Of a DNA stretch of 64,000 bases, positions 55,651 through 64,000 are shown piece by piece (positions within the stretch are counted from its first letter, which is position 1; each line of letters begins with the position of its first letter). Below the pieces are notes generated by a model. It saw only the letters and a program-made list of their open reading frames with translations. It searched no databases and was not told the origin of the DNA. This DNA is from Pocillopora verrucosa. Its lineage: Eukaryota; Cnidaria; Anthozoa; Scleractinia; Pocilloporidae. The stretch covers positions 20,517,385-20,581,384 of the forward strand of contig NC_089319.1 in assembly GCF_036669915.1 (NCBI RefSeq), in the 5' to 3' direction. A program made the translations under genes and the position numbers.

Positions 55651-56130
55651 TACAGACACAAGTTGTGCTCGAAAAAAACAGGTTATTACAGCTATGTCGG
55701 GTTTACCAGGTAATCGTGTTATAACCGAAAACTATGAATAAATGACAAGGCAAAAACGCCCAAGATTTATTTCGAAACCAAATCTTTATTAAAATTTAAA
55801 TTAAATTTTCTGCTCAGAAGCGAAAAACGAACAAATTTCTTGCATGTACGAGACCATGTAGTAAATTAAGCATGCTTGAATCGTTGTTTACTAGAATTAA
55901 CGGCCGGAAAATTGCGTACCATTTCAAAAGATTGAACCGAAAAGTTTTAGAACATATCAACACTTCAAAATAATATTTCAACTGAGAAACAAGTGTTAGG
56001 TCGCTTAGGAGAGGCACAAAGTTTTAGTCTGATATATCAGTGGTGGAAAGGCAACATTATTTGCGAAAGAGAGAGAGAAAGAGAGAGAGCTTTCTCAGCT
56101 TTCTGAGTGGCGCCCGGTTTCCTTCTGGGC

Positions 56131-59100
56131 ATGAAGAGAATGGCAAGTGTACTTTTCATCTGTGTTTTTGGTGTATCCAGCTTATTGACTTTGAAGATAT
56201 TTCCTGCTACTCCGTTTTGCGGTTTTCTCTATGAAGAGGATTTCACTCGTGCTTCCACTAAAACCAAAGGTATGGTCTTGCAAAAGTGCGCCAATTGAAT
56301 CAGGAGAGACGAGTCATGATCTTTCATAGTAATACAATTTTCTCTTGTTTGGGGCTGAAAGGCCCTCTCGGGGCACAGTCATAGAACACAGCTCTACAAA
56401 CAAAGCACATATTCTGTTTACTTACCAGAGCGCAAAGGTTTTTTTTCTCGTTAGTGCCTCTCCATGAAAAATTTATTCTCTTTGTTCAACACTGTTTTGT
56501 TTATCTAGTTAAATCCATGGTTTTGATTTAGTACATCCTTTTTAGGTTTGACAATGTTTTTTTAACTGCATGTTTTAGAATTAAATTACGACCGAGCTTA
56601 ATTCCCGGAAAAGAAGTTTGACCAAAAAAAAAATGGATTACGTTATTTGGATTCTGTGAAGTTGTTCGAAAAACTCAGTGGTCCGCCCTTTGTGTGCTAT
56701 CGTTTTCCAGAGGGACAAAAAAAGCCTCCGTTCTTCTTTAAAACGAAGTCAGTCTTAATTAATTCAATTTAGTCTCTCGAAAATCAGACACCCGCAAGCG
56801 ACCTGCCAGGTGGCAACCAACCAAAAACAAATTAACCTGAGCAGCTGAAGGTTTTGTGCGCGCAGGGCGCGTATCCGGCAGGCCAGCTTGTCTGGCTAAA
56901 AAATTAAATAGTTAACAATTAAGAATTTCTAACGACGAGGTTATTGTGCAATAGTGCTATCAGGTGAGGAACAACGTGACGCACGCGGTTTGTACTTTGA
57001 ATTGATATCCAGGACTGCTCCCGATTGCCTCTGTCATGATGAACAACGGATCATGTCACTGATTTTTAATCCCCTAGGTAAGCTCTCCTTACGGTAGATA
57101 TTGGAAATAATTTTTTTTTCGTCCAGTGAAGACGTCTCTGGGGTTGTAAGCAGTCTGATGGGGCTACAGGAAGGAATGAAAGAGCGTTTTCACTGGGAGC
57201 TACACAACACTACAGATGTACTTGTCACAGATGGTGGTTTCTCATCCACGTGTAAAAATTCGATGGATGTTAAAGAAGGAGATAGACATTTGTCGTACTG
57301 GAAGGACTCTTCAGTGCATAGTAAAATTCACATATTTTTCTCCACGCTTCTTTTTGCGATTGTTTTAATCGTGGAAAATATAACAAACTTCATAAAATTA
57401 GAGAACTGCAAGTCTTCAGTCTCCTTTTACTGGATACAGAGCTGCGTTATTGTATTTTCCTTTCGATTTTGGGGAAGAAAACGAAATCGAAGGTAAGTGA
57501 AATTTTCGTCCGTCCTCTATACTTCATTATGCATACAGTACTTGGATTGAAAAATGAAAAAAAAAACCAAATCGATGGCAAAATATTAGATTACGTTTGC
57601 GACCTCGGTTTTGTTTCTGAACAGTACAGGGTTACACGGAAATCTTTCTCGCCCGTAATGGAATATTCTTTATACAGCCAGAAGGTTTTTCACATTGTTG
57701 TGATTCCTATGAAAGTAACGTTGTTTGCTTGGTATAAGAGTCCTTAACGCAAGGACGACGCGCGACTAAAAATAATAACTTGCGCGTGCATATCAAATGT
57801 AATAAAGGTGTTTTTGTCACGTCGTTGTCACGCTCTCGAATGCCGCTTGATCGCAAGTCGTCGATGTTGAGAATACGGTGATCTTCCGTTAAAATAACAA
57901 ATTACTTTAAAAAAATTTTTAGCTTTACGTTTGGCTTTGTCCTTTGGTATAATGTGTATACTATTTATACTTCCGTCTTTTAAGATTTGGGGTAATTTTC
58001 CGCCATTCCGTCGCTCTGGCGGTTTTGTAAAGTCAAAGTTACCATCAAGAAAATAGAGTGCCTTCTGAGTAAATCATTCTTACCGCGCTACCATGAACAA
58101 AACTGTATATCACTGTAAAGTTTAAAAAGCGTAGATTCTGAAAGTAACCAAATATTAAAACGGCTTTTGGTTTGGTAGGCACGCGCAAGCTATAAAAACA
58201 CGATAACCTCCGCGTTACCATCATAATAGGCTAACATAGGGTGTGAGGCTTTTTCGATATTTCTATTGGTTACTGAGAAAATCTATTTATACATGTACTT
58301 CGGTAGTTTGTTCACGCCGGGACGTCACCGAATTATATTTCGAATTTCGTGAAAGCTTCACACCATTTAGTGCGTGAATATCTGGCGAATATCGTGGTCA
58401 AGTTTCATCAAAACCCGAAAAATCTAAATTCCCAATTGATTCGTTCAAGTAGAGGTAACTCGCGTTAAAGGAAACCTCGAGTTCTTTGCCTGCAGAGAAA
58501 TTCGTATTTTTCGCACATCATTGGCCCGATTTATACTAGAGACGGATCATTCGGCTAGACGGATCATCCGTCATACGGATAATCCGTCCAAGTATAAATC
58601 CGAAGACGAATTTTGACGAATAATCTGTCTAGATATAAATCGTTCGCGAGTTTCACGACGGGTGTCTCGGTGTTGAGCCGAGTGGAAGCCTGGCGAGAGC
58701 TTAAATATGGCGGCTCTCGTAGCCTTGTTGATGAAATCGAGAAGAACAGCACTGGATATGGCGGTATCTCAGAGAAGAATATCCTCTGTCAAGCGCATGT
58801 TTGAGCCGGAAAATAGCTTAATGATTTTTCATGTTACCCTTTTCTCTCGCTAATCTTGCTCAAGATAGGAAGACAAGAAGTAGAGATGAGATAAGAAACA
58901 AGAAATGGTGGGAGGACGGCCTTCAAAACTGGTCGGAGTCGCAGTTTAAAAAAAGACTTCGAATTAATAGAGACACATTTCATTTCATTCTTGGAGAAAA
59001 TTGAAAAACTATAGAAACCAGTCTCTCTCATATGGAAACTTCGTCAAAAACCGTCTTCGTTTTCCGTCTAGATAAAAATTTAGAGACGGATGATCCGTCT

Positions 59101-62100
59101 AAGACGAGCTATCCGTCTGTTAGCACGTCTTGAAGAAGTGCTGACAGACGGATCAGCCTGAGACGAATTTTGCTCCATAATTCGTCTTAGTACCGAATTT
59201 ATATTTAGACTAGTTATCCGTCTGAGACGGATGATTCGTCTCTGACGGATAACTCGTCTCTAGTATAAATTCGGCCATTTAAGAGCGTGACACAGGGGGC
59301 CATGCCGCCGACCAATGAAACGCAACATCGAATCCCCGAACGAGTCTTGTGACAGTGGAGTCACTGAAACATTCGCGGGAACGGTTTCTCGGGGAAAACA
59401 GCTTAACAACGGTAAATGAATTCCAAAAATCCATTGCGAAAAACAAATAGTAGGAAAAGTGGGCTGAAAGAAAAACGCTGGTGTGAGCGAGCTTTCTAGT
59501 AGATGTTACCTACGGCAACTTTTCTTCTTTTTGGCCGTTTCATGAAGACACTCTTCATTCAGGGTTTTAAGAAATATGAACGAAATTCCATTTATTTCCG
59601 TGGCTGTAAACTCGATTTTAACACTCTGTTGGAGGCCTTTCGGATTATGACTGAATAAATAATGACCTCTTTTTGCCCATTCAGTACCAGTTCCCCTATA
59701 ACACTCTTTCATTCGCATCTCGCTTTCTTTATTGGGTTTATTGAAGGATTTTTTTTGGAAAAATGAAATGTCGATGCTTTCGCTTACTTAGGAAAGAAAA
59801 AAAAGAAATTTTGAAAATTTGATTAGATTTTGTTGACTAAGTGAAGACTGCAAGTAACATCGACTTGCAGCTCTTTTAGTTTCTGATTTCGAGTAAGTTA
59901 ACGTAGTTGTGTCATGAGTTGTTCTTGGGAACAATTGGCTGCTATCAGCATCGGTGTATGTGCTGTTCCCACTGACCTTATTTGTTAAGCTACTTGTATC
60001 TCTGTATAGTTCTTTCATGAAGTTGAGTGAAAGACATGAAATCTTTCTATGTTAGGGAAATCCTGCTTATGAAGCAGGAAACAACTCATTGGGGTACTTG
60101 TGATACATCTTTCAGTGGATAAATATCGTTTTTTAGGAAGCAAAATTCAGCTTTACACTCATTTTTACATAGGTCATCTAAATTGAACAGGTCGTGCTGC
60201 CAGTAAGAGAATCAGTGTAAGCCTTAAGACTAGTAATGATTGACATGAGGACGTGGACGACCATGCAATAGTTTCAATGACATCCTTCTAAGTGACATCA
60301 ACCCTGCGTCAGGTCTCTATACTTCTCATTCCCATATGTGCTGTAATTGGTTATTAGCCATCCCCTTGGAGATTATTAAAATCCTATCTTAGAGTATAGC
60401 TTTGGAAGCATTGTAATTATTTAGAATAAATCATTAAATGTAAATTTCTTCTCACTCTGTAGTTTCAGGAGTCAAGAAATAAATTTCCGTCCACTCCTTT
60501 TCTACTTTGTGGCTACTGCAACTTTCTTCGGACTGGATTTTAATCATTCCACCTTTGGGATTTCTGCTGGATCTGAATCCTACTTGGTTTGTACCAATTA
60601 AAGTCTTTTTGTATATAATTATATATTTTTTATTTGTTGTAATGATTCTAATTCTACATGGTCGAAGATGTCGTGTTCTAATGGTTAGTGTTTTGGAATC
60701 AGGGTGGAGAGGTCTGGGTCAAGAGGTCTGGGTTCACAACATGGCTGAGTCATTGTGTTATGTTACATTGTGTTATGTTACCTCTCTTCAGCCAGGGGTA
60801 TGAATAGGTACCAGCACATTGTCAGGGAAGCTCAATAAAATGCTGGGACTTGCATCCCATCCAGGGGGGGAGTGGCAATACTCCTAGTCGCTTCATATTT
60901 AGGAATCCAGGATAAGCTTCAGCTGGGTGTGCCAGCTGGGTGTAGCTGGAGTACAGAGTGACTTAATTCTATACAAGTCTCAACAACTCGTTTGTTTTCA
61001 GTCAGTCATCAGCCAGTGGAAGATACCTTCTATTTTGCAAAAATAAAAATGGGAAAAAAGTTAAATAAAACAGTGGAGTGAAATAATGTCAAAACCATTT
61101 AGCCTTCTATCCAGTGCTAAAACAAAGTATAGACCCCTTGGGAGTTCTTCTCCTCTAAGTAACTCAACTCAATGATATGAGTTATTCTGACTTTTGTGAA
61201 AAGTGTTTTGGTGTTCTTTATAATTATGAAATAGTGTTCCAGCACAAATGTTGTACTCTGATTGGCCAGGCTTCTAAATCTGGTGTTTTATCAGGATTTC
61301 ACCCTTGAAGTGTTGTGTTAGTTGATTCTCCATACCTGATTGTTGAATAGAGTAGTGTTATTGTAAGGAGAATTTAGAGGTTTAAGAAGGTCTAGAGATT
61401 TCAACAACTTATTACTCCAGTCAAATTTCACTTTTTTTCTTAATCTCATAGATATCTCTGGCCTTAGTGGCACCTTTAGTGTTAATAGCATCCTGGTTGA
61501 CTGGTCGCCATGCCTATCCTGACAAGATTATCCTATTGGTGGCTGCATCAAGTTCACTTGTAATGATTCTGTTCTGCTCATTTGAAGATCGTCCTGCACA
61601 TTATAGAATGTCTTTTAATCATGGAGCTTTTGGCCTTCTAATGGGCATGTCTCTGGCTTTTTTTATTGTGCAGGCAAAAAGATGCTTGTCCAAGGTAATA
61701 ATATTAATCATGATTAAAACTGCTATAGGCTACTTGCACATAGATGAGATGAGTTTTTGATAAGTTGCTTTTCATCAGTTTGTCTTGAGTACTTGCAATA
61801 AAATACAGTCTTTTGGTTTAGACAGATGTAATTTAATTGTGAATTAGCAAGTGTGTAAATGGGTGGCCAGAGTGACAATGACATCATGGTAGCTGATGGG
61901 TGTACAGCTGGAAAGCTTAATTTAGGCTAGTCTGGTAAAAGGTTTGAACCTCTTAGTAAATTCTGTTGAGAGTGAATGTTTCATCTGAGTTAAAATCTCT
62001 TTTTACCAAGTCAATATTTCTTTTCATTTTTCAGTTGCAGGTTTCAATTTCCCAGTTACTCTATTTGCTAAATTTTAGCTGCATCATATGTCTTCCATTT

Positions 62101-63089
62101 ATTGCCCTTCTGTGTGGTGAATTACCTTATCTAGAAAAGGAACTGTTGAAACGAGGTGCACTTGAACTAATCTTCAGTATCCTCATTCTGGTGAGTCATT
62201 TGATTTTGAAAAGTGTCTTATTAATTTAGGGGTTTGTAGATTAATATAGGAATATAATATTACGCTTCCTGGAAATTTTGGATTTGGTTTTGGAAACCCA
62301 TCATGGTTTATGGTAACCTTAAATAAACCTTGTCACTGATGGTTATGGTAGAACATTAAGAAATTTTTTGATCAAGTATTTTCAAACTCCTAAACCATAC
62401 TGTAGCATAGAGTATTTTTTCTTTGTGCACAACCACAAGTTTGGTGTTTCTTTTTTTGTTATTAAGTGTTACTCTCTTACATGAAGGCACTGTGTATTTT
62501 TTATACATTGCATTCCAACTCCAGGCCCCAAGATACTTTGCTATGAAAAAATTTAAGAAAGATATCCTGAATTGACAGAGTTTCACCTTACAATATCAAC
62601 CAGATAAGTGATGAGAATAAAGAAAAATATCAATTTGGAGATAATAAGTTGATCCAATACTAAATTCTTAGAGCTAACATTATAAGAATTGTATGGTTGA
62701 CAGTAAGGAGAATGACAAACTTGAACTGGGAGTTAAAGGGTTAATGGTTATTTTAAGGCTTGTTTGCGCAATGCAAGGCCTCATAGTATCCCATGTCATT
62801 CATGAATCGTCTTGATCTGCCATTTGTAATCTCCTTTCTTGGCTTTTTATTTTAGGCTCTTCTTCGTTTGGCAAGCCAAACAGCTTGTCTTTATCACCTA
62901 AAACACTCAACTCCTCTATTGAATGCTACAGTACGAGGATTTTCTTGGATATGGATAACATTGTACATAACTTTACATACCCCAGGAGAGAGGGGTTCAC
63001 TTGTGGTGCCAGTACTTGCAGCATTCTGGTTATACGGTCTTTTCATATTTTTTCCTGCACTCTTAACAGATTTCTTTTTGATATTTTGA
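56131..63089 (+). CDS. polytopic membrane protein, family unknown
   Basis: The downstream exons agree in phase: 57127-57492, 60469-60586, 61452-61694, 62035-62190 and 62856-63089 (stop TGA). They encode an extracellular-looking stretch (HWELHNTTDVLVTDGG) and then about eight to ten hydrophobic segments, ending FFPALLTDFFLIF. A likely first exon is 56131-56269: Met, signal peptide (MASVLFICVFGVSSLLTL), then CGFLYEEDFTRAS. It leaves one extra base, but exon 57127 needs two, so at least one more exon or a different junction is missing. The well-spliced 65-bp block 57013-57077 does not fix this: joined to exon 1 it stops at TGA. I do not recognise the family; no motif points to a transporter or enzyme. 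Introns hold a Harbinger remnant and a SINE. Confidence 0.55.
58523..59276 (+). mobile_element. PIF/Harbinger-type element, internally deleted
   Basis: Inverted ends: GGCCCGATTTATACTAGAGA at the left, and at the right the reverse of GGCCGAATTTATACTAGAGA. ATT lies at both flanks as a possible 3-bp target duplication. Subterminal GACGGATNATCCGTC palindromes occur many times near both ends. Inside, 58837-59004 reads as a truncated transposase start. 754 bp, in an intron of the membrane-protein gene. Confidence 0.7.
58837..59004 (+). pseudogene. Harbinger transposase N-terminal fragment
   Basis: The frame reads RNKKWWEDGLQNWSESQFKK then RLRINRDTFHFILGEN and TGA. The W-W ... F-K-x-R-x-x-R-x-TF-x-x-L pattern is that of PIF/Harbinger transposase N termini. 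The DDE catalytic part is missing. Confidence 0.55.
60655..60960 (+). mobile_element. tRNA-derived SINE
   Basis: tRNA-like head with TCTAATGGTTAGTGTTTTGG (A box) and GGTCTGGGTTCACAACATGG (B box). The body contains GGGGGAGTGGCAATACTCCT and AGTCGCTTCAT, matching the minus-strand copy at 38640-38965. Intron of the membrane-protein gene. Confidence 0.6.
62578..62744 (+). mobile_element. TTAA MITE, family A
   Basis: Contains CACCTTACAATATCAACCAG and ends ACTGGGAGTTAAAGGGTTAA. The left end is truncated. Intron just upstream of the last exon of the membrane-protein gene. Confidence 0.6.
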
Positions 63090-63109
63090 AACAAGAAAAA
63101 TAAGTAAGA

Positions 63110-63400
63110 CACCATATTTCCTTGAATAAGCACCTATGCTCTAATAAGTGCCCCCTCCTCCTTAGAATGAGCACCCACTCCTTGGGCCGTAAAATCAAAC
63201 AAGCACCCTCTTCAATATAAGTACCCCACCTCCCTCACTTCCTAAATAGTAAGGATACAAGGAAAACCTGTTTCAATAATTGCCACTTGATTTATAACTT
63301 TTGAAGCTTCTACTGCAACTGATTTGGCACAGGGCCTCCTCTTAATTATGCACCTTCCCTTTGATAAGCACCACTGGCTGTGATTTCAGTAGGCAAATTA
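63110..63400. mobile_element. degenerate repeat with ATAAGCACCC motifs
   Basis: Repeated words TTGAATAAGCACCTA, CTAATAAGTGCCCC, GAATGAGCACCCAC and GATAAGCACCAC resemble a widespread small DNA element built of AATAAGCGCCC words. Diverged, no clear ends. It probably lies in the 3' UTR or flank of the membrane-protein gene. Confidence 0.45.
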
Positions 63401-64000
63401 ATGTAGAGATGCCTTAATTTTATGAAATATTTTCTTCAGGATTCGTATAAAGTGAAGGTGAATTCTTATGCAGAACTGTCCTTATTTCAATAAGAAGCAT
63501 ATTAATAGTTTGGTTTCTGAAAAAGTTCTCAATACCTCCTCAGAGGGCAGTCTTTGAAAAGCATCTCCTCCTGCCCAAATCTTACGAATTTTCATTCCAG
63601 TGGGTTGTTCCACTTGGATTTCCTGCTTCTTGAAAGTTTATTTCACAAAACGAATTTTGAAATGTCTTTGCCTTATTTATACATATTGAAAGAGAACTTT
63701 ATTGGGTAAGAGGAGTTATATTATGACTATTACAGACGAAAATCGAAGTACTTTATTCATATGACGAATCGCATGAAGTAATGGGAAAAAAACGTTACAA
63801 GAAATAAAAAGTGAATCTGGGGATCTTTATCCAATAAAACTAGATACTGGTTTCTATCACAAGGTCACCTTCAGCCTCACGCTGTTGTCGCGCATTTCGC
63901 CCAGTTAACAATGATGATACTGAATGGCGTCCAATTCTGTCTATAATCATGAGAGTGATTTACAAAATTGGATGACCGCGAAGCCTTTCTCTACCAATCA
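63401..64000. other. right flank
   Basis: No gene or repeat recognised in the last 600 bp. Confidence 0.4.

Noticed and set aside
58613..58804. 63-codon frame inside the Harbinger element
   Set aside because: No transposase motif, and it starts in subterminal palindromes.
59506..60018. Two small minus-strand frames in an intron of the membrane-protein gene
   Set aside because: One ends at a donor-like site, but no compatible partner exon or family could be identified.

Overview
The window looks like nuclear DNA of a cnidarian, most likely a stony coral. This is inferred from AT-rich, intron-rich animal genes with GT-AG splice sites, from transposon families of a kind I associate with cnidarian genomes (a Penelope-like element with a GIY-YIG domain, Mutator-like elements, PIF/Harbinger), and from many small elements bounded by TTAA. 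No bacterial operons, CRISPR arrays or tRNA genes were seen.

Layout. 1-8.9 kb is gene-poor; it holds a possible two-exon microprotein gene (681-2554, +) and an unassigned reading frame (8201-8725, -). 9.1-10.5 kb is a foldback Mutator-like remnant that ends about 50 bp before a class A GPCR gene (10592-11590, +). 14.3-14.9 kb carries a small two-exon Pkr1-like V-ATPase assembly gene (-). 15.8-18.7 kb is an ERAL1-like mitochondrial GTPase (-), whose single intron holds a Penelope-like inverted repeat with two hammerhead-ribozyme-like motifs. It is divergently paired with a 12-exon arrestin-domain gene (19022-29816, +), whose third intron carries a 3.27-kb foldback element built of GATC-rich minisatellites around a broken Mutator-like transposase. 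29.8-33 kb is repeat-rich. A retinol-dehydrogenase-like SDR gene (32979-34417, -) and an intronless PITHD1 gene (34469-35089, +) start only 51 bp apart. PALB2 (35733-50169, +, 14 exons) follows. Its 4.5-kb ninth intron contains a nested three-exon gene on the opposite strand for a secreted protein with a polymorphic-toxin-44-like domain. Two tandem, single-exon GT8 glycosyltransferase genes (-) lie at 50.7-55.2 kb. A multi-exon polytopic membrane protein gene of unknown family (+) fills 56.1-63.1 kb, with a Harbinger remnant and a SINE in its introns.

The conserved genes are housekeeping or signalling genes with no evident shared pathway: DNA repair (PALB2), mitochondrial ribosome assembly (ERAL1), V-ATPase assembly (Pkr1), trafficking (arrestin), retinoid or steroid metabolism (SDR) and glycosylation (GT8). 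The most unusual locus is the nested gene at 42750-44228. It encodes, in order, a signal peptide, a duplicated acidic segment, a run of arginines that looks like a proprotein-convertase site, and a basic 12-cysteine domain resembling a toxin domain known from bacterial polymorphic toxins. This layout suggests a secreted proprotein whose active part is released by cleavage.

Exon boundaries were built by hand from splice signals, frame continuity and remembered family sequences. They have not been tested against transcripts.
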